Shown here piece by piece: positions 1 to 9,324 of a stretch of 38,269 nucleotides of DNA; within the stretch, counting starts at the first letter, position 1, and each line of letters begins with the position of its first letter. The translations under genes were made by a program, and so were the position numbers. Origin of the DNA: Triparma columacea (Eukaryota > Sar > Bolidophyceae > Parmales > Triparmaceae); the NCBI GenBank assembly GCA_030267965.1, contig BRYA01000441.1:1-38269 (forward strand), given 5' to 3'. The notes beneath the pieces were generated by a model. The model saw nothing but the letters and a program-made list of their open reading frames with translations, had not been told where the DNA came from and searched no databases.

Positions 1-1823
1 ACGAGGTGTTCGGCAATTTCTATCCCTTGAGCATTGACGAGGTTCGCTAATCTTTCGATTTCTTCCTCCGTCCTTGCAACGTTTACAAAGCTATCAGGAT
101 TCATTGGTACGGTCGAAGCGGCGGTCGTACGGCCGGCGGATGGCGGCACGGCACTAACATTATTACTGTCTGCAACCAGACCGGCGGCGTCATCATGACC
201 ATTTTCAGAGTCTGCGGTAATTGCGATTATGGCTTTTGTTAGTCAAAATGAAAAAGAATTCAACTCGATGATGCATGCGGTCGCCGTAGAAGCGCCCCAC
301 GCAGTCGCCGCAAACGGACCCCACGCGGTCGCCGCAGACAGAACCCATGCGGTCGCCGGGGACGGATCCCATGCGGTCGCCAGGGATGGATCCCATGCGG
401 TCGCCAGAGACAGATCCCTTGCGGTTGCTGCAGACCGGCGTGTGCACGCGTGCGCCACGGCTGCCGCCCGTCGAGCTTGACGCCGAGGGCCAGGCCCTCC
501 ACAAACGGCTCCGCGCGTTCCGCACGCAGGCAGTGAGAAAAAACTACAAAGTTTCAACGCGCCCTCCCGCGACTCTCCCGCTCTCCCCTAGAGCATTAAA
601 ATGTATTTTTCTTCCCCTGCTCTCAACGCACAACTCACCTTGTTCCACGTCCTCGTGGCGGTTTTTGAAGTCTGCGGTAATGGCGATGATGGCATTTGTT
701 AGTCAACATGAAAAGATTTCCATGCGTGCTCCTCGTTTCTGTGTAGCATATCAAGCGCCCCACGCGGTCGCCGCAGAAGCATCCCATGTGGTCGCCGCAG
801 ACGGATCCCATGCGGTCGCCGGAGACGGATCCCATGCGGTCGCCGCAGACCGGCGCGCGTTTCTGTGTAGAATATCAAGGGTCTCCCCCCCTACAACCCC
901 CTGAAATGAACTTACCTTGGTCTCGTCCAGCATCCTCCTGAGAGCTTTTAAATTTAGCGACTGCGAAGGGGACAACGTTGTTGCAAAAGTGAGAACAAAT
1001 TACAAAGTTTCAACGCGCCCTCCCGCGACTCTCCCGCTCTCCCCTAGAGTATTAAAATGTATTTTTCTTATCCGGCTCTCAACGCACAACTCACCTCGTC
1101 CGGCGTCCTCGTGAATTTCATTAGCTGCAGCGGAAACGACAAAGAGGTGAAAATGAGCAAAAGTGGCAAACTTCATCTTGTCCTCCCACACATCTCCCGC
1201 CCTCTCGTTAATAATAATATGTTCTTCTCCTCCTCGAGCGCTCGACGCTCACTCACCTCGTCTGGCGTCCCCATGATCATTTTCAGATTCTGCGGGTGTG
1301 GAAATGTTGATGTTTTTTTAGCTTTTTGGAATCATTTCAACAGGTTTCCCAACGACCTCTCTGTTTTCACTCCTTCCCATCTCACCCCTTACGCGTACTC
1401 ACCTCGTTCGACGTCTCCATGGGGCCTATCAATATCAGCACTTGCCCCAAGGTTGACAGCATAGTCATTTGCAGACTTGACGACATCAGCGGCAGCCTCG
1501 GCAGCAATGGCACGGTGTTTCACCGCCTCGACGACAACGACATCGTCGATAGCATGTCCGACAACAGCAGACTGATCCGCGGCAGAATCAGCGGCGGCCG
1601 CAAGGAGGACAGCAAGGTCAGTTGCAGCACTAACAATGTCAGCAGCTGTGCCAACGTTCGCAGTGCGCTTGATGGCAGCAACAAGGTTGTTGGCTGACGA
1701 TGCTGTAGATGCAAGATCGGCAGTATGTTGAGCTCTCGTTGCCCTTAAGTTGGCCTTCAATCCAGCTATCTCCTTGTCCCTCTGCTTCAGCAGGAAGGTG
1801 AAATCCATCTCACTGTCCGCCAT
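1..1823 (-). CDS. Ala-rich coiled-coil protein with an array of mini-exons (3' end beyond window)
   Basis: Unrecognised protein, read by splicing. Exon 1 is 1403-1823 and starts at the ATG of MADSEMDF; a stop lies upstream in frame. It encodes a charged helix (LLKQRDKEIAGLKANLRA) and a long Ala/Val/Asp-rich helical stretch. Five more exons follow: 1257-1289 (33 nt), 1095-1124 (30), 916-960 (45), 639-671 (33) and 1-211, open to the window edge. Each internal exon has a C(T/C)GCAG-type acceptor and an AAG/GAG|GTRAG donor, and every junction is phase 1, so the frame is kept through all of them. The mini-exons encode variants of one 10-15 residue motif (ESENDHGDARR, ANEIHEDAGR, DFKNRHEDVEQ), which recurs at the end of exon 1 and the start of the last exon. 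A non-coding leader exon probably lies above 2068 (donor CAAG|GTGAG; acceptor before 1827). The splice model is inference but highly self-consistent. Confidence 0.7.
274..441 (-). repeat. 24-nt minisatellite inside intron 5 of the mini-exon gene
   Basis: About seven imperfect head-to-tail 24-nt units, each built on CATGCGGTCGCC plus a variable half ending in GGATCC or similar. They lie in the 427-nt intron 212-638. The unit length is a multiple of three and several frames have no stop. This explains the overlapping open frames here; on the gene strand one frame reads GDRMGSVP-like repeats. Confidence 0.85.
545..638 (-). repeat. Duplicated intron start, copy 1
   Basis: The 94 nt next to the 5' splice site of this intron match 1001-1094 at the same length with about four substitutions. 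The copies are exactly 456 nt apart. Both end at the donor of a mini-exon, so the duplicated unit spans exon plus intron. Confidence 0.85.
761..856 (-). repeat. 24-nt minisatellite inside intron 4, same family
   Basis: About four units of the same 24-nt family as at 274-441, in the 244-nt intron 672-915. The sequences between the minisatellite and the acceptor also match in the two introns (AACAAA.GCCAT stretch before the CCGCAG acceptor). The introns are therefore duplicates of one another. Confidence 0.8.
1001..1094 (-). repeat. Duplicated intron start, copy 2
   Basis: Second copy of the 94-nt donor-proximal intron segment (see 545-638), lying in the 134-nt intron 961-1094. The minisatellite present in the longer introns is absent from this intron. 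Confidence 0.85.
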
Positions 1824-2334
1824 CAGCCTGCGAAAGCGTGAGGGGGAGAAATTTGTTTTCACGACAAAGATGTTGGGTGAGCCGAGACGAATACAATTTG
1901 CGCATGTACGTCGCCGCTGCTGCCCGCAATATTCTTTTAATTTCTCAGGGGTCCCAATCGGAAGGAAGTGGGCCATGCTGTTGTGTCCTTCCTCCCTCCC
2001 CTCGGCCCCCGTCTCCTCCCTCCCCAACAATCCGTCCTCCGCCTTCGCCTTCTATACAAAAACTCACCTTGTATCGACCCTATCCACTCCACTTCTTCAC
2101 AAAGTCCTTGTTCCTAATGACCGCTCGGGATGCACTTGCCCTGCTCTAAAGCTCTCGCAGTCACACAGGCGGTCCAAATGCGTTTACGTGTGGAGTAATA
2201 AGTAAGGGATAGTGATCAGTTCGAAAAAAATGTAATTATAACTCGATAAGGCAACAATAAGCCAAGAACTCAAGATGGACTGAAAGCCCAGAACAGAACC
2301 ACTGCTTGAAGGAGGACCAAAGGCAGCATCAAAG

Positions 2335-3890
2335 ATGATCAATAATGGAGACTCTGCGTTGAAGCGATTCCTCTTGAAGACTGATAAGGTGAGAGTTCAT
2401 TTATCAGGTATTTTATCTTCCAGTGCTGCGACGGGGGGCAGGTTTTGCATGGCTTGGGCAACGCCATGCCAATGGGTTGCATGGGTTGAATCAAGAAATA
2501 GTGGGATTTATTGGTAGCTTTGTACATGTAGTCTCCCGTAGCTAATTGTCGCTCCCTCCTTTCGCCAATCCTTAAGTTTGCACGCCCACATGAAGAAGCA
2601 GGAACCAACAGCGTTGCAGGAGGGTTCTGCTCCCTCTCAACCTATTTCCTGCTGGCAATCTACTTGGCGTTTTACGTTGCTAGTCACCTCAACGCGTCCT
2701 TCCCCACCGTGACGAGCATTGTGGTTTTTCCTCAGAAGACGTCCAAAGACAAGATCTATCTACCGCCTGTCACTTGTTTGGCTGAGGGGGGATGTTGGTA
2801 TAAGCCTACGAAATCGGGGGGGCCTGACAGGCGAAAGAGGATGAGGAGGTTGAATGTGGATCCTCCTCCTGAAAACGGTGATGGTGGAAGCCCCCCTCCC
2901 AACAACGATGGGGGGCCCAACGACAACAATAACCCTCCTGACAACGGTGATGGTGGAAGCCCCCCTAACCCTCCCAACAACGATGGGGGTCCCAACGACA
3001 ACAACAACCCTCCCGAGAATGGTGACGGCAATGCTGTTGATGCTTCAGGTGAGATGAGACGACAAGCGAAGTCAATTGTGGCGAGCAACGCACACCTTAT
3101 TGCTGACCCTCCCTCCCCCTCCGCTCCGCTCATCACAGCTGACAATGCATGTTACTACCTCAAGCAAGGTGAGGTCATCCCCAAGGAACACAGGCGCATT
3201 GTCCACGACAGCGATCCGATAGACTCGTTTACTGCTGTCTGGGGAGACAATCAAAACTTCGGCCTAAGCTACGACGTTACGACTGTCACGAAGGCGGGCC
3301 TCACTTTGGAGACGGAGACTATTCAGGGAAGGAAGAGCCTAACAGAGCCCTTTGAAGGAGCTTTGTTCCAGGTTTACAAAGGAGAGACCCTTTTCTCGCT
3401 CGTGAAGACGGTTGGAGTGAACGGTGAAGAGGTTGACACCTGGACGAACACAGTGATGGGCGAGGACGGCACGCCAGATGCCCAACAAAACACCTGCTGC
3501 CACGCTGAAACGACGAAGAATCCCGCCACGGGAGAGACCTACTCTGAGGTCGACTACGTCCTCTCCAGGGGAATCGCAACGAGTCGTTGCGATGAAGGAG
3601 CGAGCGATGGCGTTTACCAGGTAAAGATCCGCCCCTTCCCGACGTACAGTCTTGAGGAAGTTCAGAACCCGCTCGAACCGTTGACTCTGTGGGCGGCGCT
3701 TGGAGGAGCGCTCGCAACACTCGATCTTGCAGCCGGATTCTTGGTTCAGAACGTTTTCGGGAGGTTCTCTGGGGCGGGAGGGGAGGGGCAGGGTGTGGTG
3801 GCAGGCGGGGGCGGGGGTGGGGGGGGAGCAGGAGGTGCAGGCGAGCAGGTGGAGCTTATGGACCTGAGGAAGGCAGAGACTCCCCTTTAA
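2335..3890 (+). CDS. Hypothetical membrane protein with two transmembrane segments
   Basis: Not recognised. Model: exon 1 2335-2388 (starts MINNGDSALKRF, donor AAG|GTGAG), exon 2 2577-3890 (acceptor CTTAAG after a pyrimidine-rich tract), 455 aa, phase 0. No ATG exists in the open frame of exon 2, so an upstream exon is needed. Near residue 35 there is a hydrophobic segment (CSLSTYFLLAIYLAFYVA), probably a signal anchor. It is followed by a Pro/Asn/Asp/Gly-rich linker containing a roughly 60-bp tandem duplication (2868-3020; NNDGGPNDNN twice), then a globular region with a CC pair and other cysteines, a second hydrophobic segment (LWAALGGALATLDLAAGFLV) and a Gly-rich tail. This suggests a surface or endomembrane protein with a domain between two anchors. 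The exact acceptor is the weak point of the model. Confidence 0.6.
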
Positions 3891-4031
3891 GGGTGTGGTA
3901 AGGGAGGGGGGGGGGGGCTACAGAGAATGTGATCCAACGGTACATAAACGAAAGGCAAAATAATCTGAGGATATCAGTTACATACATCAAATTTTGGCCA
4001 CGTAATCCCACGTGATTCCCCCCCCCCTCCG

Positions 4032-5711
4032 CTACCCTCTCAGCACCCTGACACTCTTCTCTCCGTCTCTAAGCTTCCTTATCTTGGTCCTCTCCATTCC
4101 TCCCTCTCCCCTAATCTTCTCAAGAGCCCAGTCAGTGATCTCTAATATTTCCTCCCCTCCCTTCTCAACCTCCTCTATCACGTCCTTCCTCCCCATCCCC
4201 TCGACGACCGCCTCGCTCTTAACCCCCATAGCCGCAAGTCCCCAAACGTACGCTGATATCGCCTTGTAGTCCCCCTCCCCCAGTACGTACTCCACGACCT
4301 CGCTCCTGGTGGCGGCGGGGCCGAACCCCCAGGGGCCGCAACCCATCATCCCGAGGGACCAGACGAGGCTGCTGATGTGCTTGGAGGAGGCGTCCTCCAT
4401 TATTACACCGAGGGCCTCACTGTCCTCCTGCAGGACCTGAGGCAAGGGGGTAGGGGCGTTATCGCAAAGGGGTGAACCAAACGGTCTAACTTAAGTATTT
4501 AATCGATTCTCCCAGGCCGCCGACCTATCCTTTCCTGCCCTTTTTGTTCTTCCTCTCCTCCTTTTTTTTCTCACCTTCACCAGTGCCTTGCAATCCAGTC
4601 CCATAATCGCTAGGCTCTTAAAGATCCCGCTGATCTCTTGCGTCGATCCGTTCCCAACCACATACTTCGCCACCGCCTCGTTGTCCACCGCGTCCCTAAC
4701 GTTCCTTCCCCCCCTTTCATGCTTGACCTTGGCAAGGGACCAGAGGACGTTGTAAATATGCTGCACCGAACCCTCGACCGTCAGCCTCTCTAGCGCCCTC
4801 CTGTCTGAGACGAGGGCGTCAAAGTACTTCTCCCCGTGGTGGCACGTTGGACCTCTAAGCTTAGCGAAAGTGTAAGAAATCATGCTTAAAGTTTGAGCGG
4901 ACGATGAGTTCACAACCGATCTCGACGACGCGTCGATCTCACTCATTAGGGGCACGCTCCGGACGCCTATTGAACCGAGGCCGTGGAATATCATGCCGAG
5001 GTGACGGGAACCTATCCATGATATACCGCGGCTGCGAACGCGGGACTCGAAGGATCGACGCATAGGACGGAAGAACATGTTCTTCTTTATGTACACGTTT
5101 GGATTCTGTGAAGAGGGGGGGGAGGTGAGAAGAAGGGGGGTTAAGTGCGTGCTATCGCGTGGTATGTTCAGTTCAAGTACCTTCCCTATCAAAAGGTGAA
5201 CCTTTGTAAAAGTAGGCTCCCCCCTCTCCTTACCTCTTTCCTGTATCTACCAAGCGCGTTAATAGCAAGCGCCCAGTTAACATCGTTGAACATTTCCCCC
5301 CTATCCCTACCGTACTCCGCCAGCCCCTTCCAGTCCCCCCTTTTATCAAACCCTTTTATCACCTCTGATATACGCCCCCACTCATCCTCTGACTTGTTGT
5401 ACCTTCCTTGTACACGCGACCGGGATGGGAGGGTTGAGGGTTTAGGGGTGGGAGATGGACGGTTTGAGGGTTGCCTTATGCTTTTCCATAACTGTGTTTT
5501 ATTTTTGCCTTTGAAGAACTCAGCCCATTCTGCGTCTGTTAACTTCAAGTTGTTACGACGGGCTAGATCCTTTATGAAACCGTCGCTGACACGGAGAATG
5601 TCGTCGAAGGTACACACGGAGGAGTTCAAACGGAGGAGGACGTTTGGGGGGGAAGTGCGAGATGAGATGGAAGTGGACTTGCTATTATGGGAGGTTACAA
5701 ATGCCCTGAAT
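4032..5711 (-). CDS. Helical-repeat protein, OPR/HPR (FASTK-like) type, probably organellar RNA binding
   Basis: Three exons: 5234-5711 (5' limit uncertain), 4575-5105 and 4032-4436, joined in phase 0 with GTRAG donors and CAG acceptors (introns of 128 and 138 nt). The protein contains repeats of about 35-40 residues with a core like W-x-L/A-x-x-x-G (NWALAINALGRY, LWSLAKVKH, VWSLGMMG, VWGLAAMG). Such repeats occur in octo-/heptatricopeptide and FASTK-like proteins that bind RNA in plastids and mitochondria. The start of the visible protein is rich in Ser, Thr, Arg and Asn and poor in acid, consistent with a targeting leader. No initiating ATG is seen in frame. The first visible exon begins after a strong acceptor (CCCTCAG) at 5712, so a first exon further upstream is missing from the model. 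No RAP domain is visible at the C-terminus. The family call is from pattern only. Confidence 0.6.
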
Positions 5712-5857
5712 CTGAGGGTGAGAGAGGGAGGAGGGGGGGAGGGGGGGGGAGGGAGGGGGTTATAACTTTAGCCCAGCAACTTCCACAGTGATAATCATGC
5801 GTGATGTTTGCTTGCGTGATCTCGATCCCTTCTTCCCCCACCCCTACCCTCCCCTGC

Positions 5858-6349
5858 TCACCTCTCCTTGACCCCCCCCCATTCTCTTTCCAATCTCCTA
5901 AGTCCCTTTTCCTCCTCCACCAAGTCGACCTTCCCTCCCTTAACCCCCTCTTCTATCTCCTCCCCTACAACATACCCGAACGCTCCATAAACGACAGTTT
6001 GTATCCCTCTATTAATCTTTGTTTTACTCATACCTTTCCCTCCCCCCTCACCAACCACCGACCTCACCCCTTCTATCAGCTCCCTCCTCTCTACACCCGT
6101 CCTCCCCTCCCCTAACCTTCTTGCTACTAGCAGAGTCAAGAGAGCTAGGTTTGGGGTACTTGAGGCATCGTAGGAACACGCAGAGGGGGAGTTCTTACGG
6201 AGGAGGGAGTGGAGGGCAGTAATGGAACGTGGGGGAGGGGGGGAACGGGAAGTTGAGATAAGACGGGAGGTTGAGATTGGAAGGGTGGTTGAGATTGAAC
6301 GAATGATTAAGGTGAGGATGCGAGTTGAGGGCGGGGGGAGTCTATTCAT
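5858..6349 (-). CDS. Small basic protein with organelle-targeting-like N-terminus
   Basis: Single open frame of 163 aa from an ATG at 6349. The first 45 residues are rich in Arg, Ser, Thr and Pro and lack acidic residues (ISTTLPISTSRLISTSR), typical of a mitochondrial or plastid presequence. The rest is a small helical, charged domain (RRELIEGVRSVVGEG and INRGIQTVVYGAFGYVVGEE). No family recognised. It lies on the same strand as the repeat protein at 4032-5711. Its codon choice and coding-like composition support a gene, but no conserved motif confirms it. Confidence 0.5.
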   Translation of the reverse strand: MNRLPPPSTRILTLIIRSISTTLPISTSRLISTSRSPPPPRSITALHSLLRKNSPSACSYDASSTPNLALLTLLVARRLGEGRTGVERRELIEGVRSVVGEGGGKGMSKTKINRGIQTVVYGAFGYVVGEEIEEGVKGGKVDLVEEEKGLRRLEREWGGVKER

Positions 6350-6746
6350 ATTTCTTCTTTAGTCAATGGTATGTATGTATGTTTGGGTGTATGTGTGTTT
6401 GTAGGTGTGTATGAATGTGTGTATGTTATGATCCGGCGTAACAGTAATCTAAAAGAGAGGTAGGGATCCCTGCTTTTCTCCCTGATTTTCCTGAACAAAA
6501 GCAAAAAGCTCAAGTCTCAATTTCCTAACCCTCCACTTTTGGTAAGATGTGGCGGTGTGGGAGGTCGCAATTTGTCACTGTGCCTTTATATGTATCATCA
6601 TATGTGATTGTGCGTCTTTTAGCTCTCAGAAGGCTTCTTGGCGTGTGAAATCTAACCATATCAGGACAATAAGAAACGAATGTTCTCACTTCTACAATCA
6701 ATATTTCCTCTTCTTACTCTTCCCGCGACCGTCACACACCGCAGAT

Positions 6747-7558
6747 ATGAAGATTATCATACTTAACATCGCTTTCTTTCTCCTAGCGTTGACCAAAGAC
6801 CTTAACACAGCCTCTGCAGACAATCTTCGCGCCCCGGAAGCCGAAGGACCTACCCAGACTGATGTTCCAGATGGACTTACGATCCACATCGAGAACGGGC
6901 AGGTCCACCGCAAGCTCAAGGGGAAGGGGAAGGGCAAGGGCAAGGTAAGAATCCGAGGTTGTGCGCCGTAAAACTCTCCCTGCCTGGATGACACTAACTC
7001 GCCTAATCTCGCCTCCCCCCATAGTTTCAGAACTGCCAAGACATTTCGGGGAAATGGCTTGTCTTGGATTCCCTAACCACCTACCAAAACAACGGATTTG
7101 TCGCTAACGCATACGTTGCGTTTGATCTTATCTTGGCTTCCGACACCCTCTGCAACTACTTCGGTAGAGAGTATTACCATGATGTTGAGGACCCCCAGAT
7201 TAAGTTCGAGGAGGAGCCCAACAAGTTAGTTGCTCTCACGAGCTTCCCTGGATATTTGGGAGCTAAGGAGGGCGACAATCAGTTTCTCTCTTTTGCTTCC
7301 GATGGAAAAGGTGCTGCTCCTGGCAGTGTTGAAGTCTACCCGGGGGGCAACACTGCCACAATCTACCGCGACGCTATCTGCGGTTTCTTTGCGCCAGGTT
7401 CTCAAGGAAATGATTGCACCTCGAAGAGTGTCATGCGCATGGCTAAGTTCCCTGACCAAGATACTGTGATTATTGGCAAGACTCACAGTCAGTTGGTTGA
7501 TGAGTTGGAGGTACAGACTGGCACCAATATCTTCGACTCTTGGTGTCACGCTTGTTAG
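6747..7558 (+). CDS. Secreted protein A of a flank-sharing pair
   Basis: Two coding exons, 6747-6944 and 7025-7558, 243 aa. A 5'UTR intron (6542-6744) ends two bases before the ATG. Residues 1-23 form a signal peptide (MKIIILNIAFFLLALT). A short acidic stretch and a Lys/Gly tract (KLKGKGKGKGK) follow, and the coding intron falls exactly after this tract. Exon 2 encodes a compact domain with seven cysteines, ending SWCHAC. The acceptor is ambiguous by 6 nt (ATAG or TTTCAG), which would add or remove two residues. No family recognised; extracellular or vacuolar location is inferred from the leader. Neighbour 8057-8851 shares the 5' leader, signal peptide start and 3' flank, but not the body. 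Confidence 0.75.
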
Positions 7559-7573
7559 GGCACCCCCAGCCTC

Positions 7574-7775
7574 GAGAGAGGAGTGATCGGGAGAGTGAGG
7601 GTTTCGTGAACACGGAGAGAAGAACAGGGAGACACTAAGCAGAATGAAAGAAGCGTGCAGTGATTCTTTGACGGGGTTCGCACGGTTGGGAGAGAATGGA
7701 GGGATGGGGGGTCCGTAGGAAGGCCATGAAAACATAAACACATTAACACAATGTTGTCATCAAACGCAAACGTTT
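7574..7775 (+). repeat. 3' flank shared by the secreted-protein pair, copy 1
   Basis: About 200 nt just after the stop of gene A closely match 8882-9086 after gene B. Shared blocks include GAGTGATCGGG, GAAAGAAGCGTGCAGTG and AAGGCCATGAAAAC. Probably a shared 3'UTR/terminator region left by segmental duplication. Confidence 0.85.
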
Positions 7776-8056
7776 ACTTTGAGATTTTGGTTTTCTCGTG
7801 CTTCCGTTGGATTTTCCTCAAATAAATTGGATTTTCCCTTAATTTCCCAATCCTCCATTTTTGGTAAGTTGTGGCGGTGTGGGAAGTCGCACTTTGTCGC
7901 TGTGCCTTTTTATGTACCATCGTCAGAGATTGTGTGTGTTTTTAGCCCACACGTATCTTCGTAGAGTGTAAAATTTAATCAACCCACATAACCCGAAAAG
8001 AAAGCCACTCCTTCACTCAATGGTTCCTTATCTTACCCTTCCCGCACACCGCAGAT

Positions 8057-8851
8057 ATGAAGATCATCCGTGTATTATTCTCCCTAGCCCTCCTGGTCGT
8101 TGGTACCGACGGCAGAGGACTCAAAAAGCCAGGCAAGAATGGCAAATCCACCCCAATCATTGACTCCGACAAAATCCCTGGCTTTTACTTGTCGTGCACT
8201 TTGACTATCGCAATGTCAGACTACGTTTCAAAGGATTACGAGTGTGACTATGGATTCGAAGTTACTATGAGCGACACTGCGTACAACAGCTTGCCAGATA
8301 AGTGTAAACCGACTGCAATCAAAGAGGAACACACAGTTCTTGGCATTGGTTCCAGTGACATCAAAACCTTTATTGTAAGAGAAATTCAAGATTCGAGCCC
8401 CGACCCTACCTCTGAGGAGAGTTTAATTGATGGCCTTGGGGGCACTGAAGCAGGCTATTATTCTGTATTGTACAAAATTTACGCAGATGAAGAAGGAGAT
8501 TTTCCCTCAGTCATCACGCAAGACGACTGGAAGCTGGAGGGAGTGCAGATGTTTCTGGAAACCTACCAGGAAACCTCAAAGTTCCCCCTCGCGCTGCATT
8601 TTGAGCAAACCTACGATGCCAGCAAAGATCTTTCTTCCACCGACCGTGGATGTCAAGGGGAATGGAATTTCGCAGCAAACGAGAGGTACGACGTTGGCGC
8701 CTTTGGTGTTGTTGAAAGCCTGATTGGGGGTACGGTTGTTGCTTTGGCAAACATGGAACTTGTGAAAGTTGATGGCCTTCCCACGTCTGTTGAACAAGCT
8801 CAGATGTGGTGCGACGACAGGAGGGCGAAGTTGGGGGGAATCTTTGACTAA
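8057..8851 (+). CDS. Secreted protein B of a flank-sharing pair
   Basis: One coding exon of 264 aa. A 5'UTR intron (7864-8054) has the same donor context (TTTTGGTAAG) and the same acceptor two bases before the ATG as gene A. Signal peptide MKIIRVLFSLALLVVG, then a basic Lys/Gly linker (GLKKPGKNGK), then an acidic domain of about 225 residues with six or so cysteines. The body has no visible similarity to gene A beyond the leader and basic linker, and gene A's coding intron is absent. No family recognised. The last codons and stop are partly duplicated downstream (ATCTTTGACTA at 8841 and again near 8867), a small local duplication. Confidence 0.75.
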   Translation: MKIIRVLFSLALLVVGTDGRGLKKPGKNGKSTPIIDSDKIPGFYLSCTLTIAMSDYVSKDYECDYGFEVTMSDTAYNSLPDKCKPTAIKEEHTVLGIGSSDIKTFIVREIQDSSPDPTSEESLIDGLGGTEAGYYSVLYKIYADEEGDFPSVITQDDWKLEGVQMFLETYQETSKFPLALHFEQTYDASKDLSSTDRGCQGEWNFAANERYDVGAFGVVESLIGGTVVALANMELVKVDGLPTSVEQAQMWCDDRRAKLGGIFD

Positions 8852-8881
8852 GCTTATTGGGGGGGATCTTTGACTAGGGGG

Positions 8882-9086
8882 GAGAGAGGAGTGATCGGGT
8901 GAGTGTGGGTTTCGTGAACACGGAGAGAAGGACAGAAGAGACACTTTACTGGAATGAAAGAAGCGTGCAGTGATTCTTTGACGGGGTTCACATTGTTGGG
9001 AGGGAATGGAGGGATGGGGGCTCCGTAGGAAGGCCATGAAAACATAAACACATCAACACAATGTTGTCATCAAACGCAAATGTTTT
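8882..9086 (+). repeat. 3' flank shared by the secreted-protein pair, copy 2
   Basis: Second copy of the roughly 200-nt segment at 7574-7775, directly after gene B. The stretch from here to the next ATG at 9325 is AT-rich, with pyrimidine tracts. I see no gene in it; it is the likely promoter of the SANT-domain gene. Confidence 0.85.
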
Positions 9087-9324
9087 TACTTTTAAGATTT
9101 TTCGTTTTGCCTTTTTTTACTTTCTGTTCTCCCTCAGTATCCTCCTCCTCCATCATATTTCCCATTGACGCACTAAATTCCAATTTTCAAAGCTACGAGT
9201 CCTCTTTAGGTTCCATTTGTAAACCCTCTCTGGTATATATCTAGTTTTGTGGTTTGGTTGAGGTTTAAAACAGCTCCTTCCCCTTATTTTCTCCCCCCGC
9301 TCCTTTCCCAAAAAAGTGGATAAA

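Noticed and set aside
205..525. Collagen-like or GDRMGS repeat protein on the minus strand
   Set aside because: It crosses a mini-exon acceptor and sits within an intron; the openness comes from the 24-nt minisatellite. Kept only as a possible retained-intron product.
274..856. CRISPR-like array
   Set aside because: Units are contiguous without spacers and the genome is nuclear eukaryotic.
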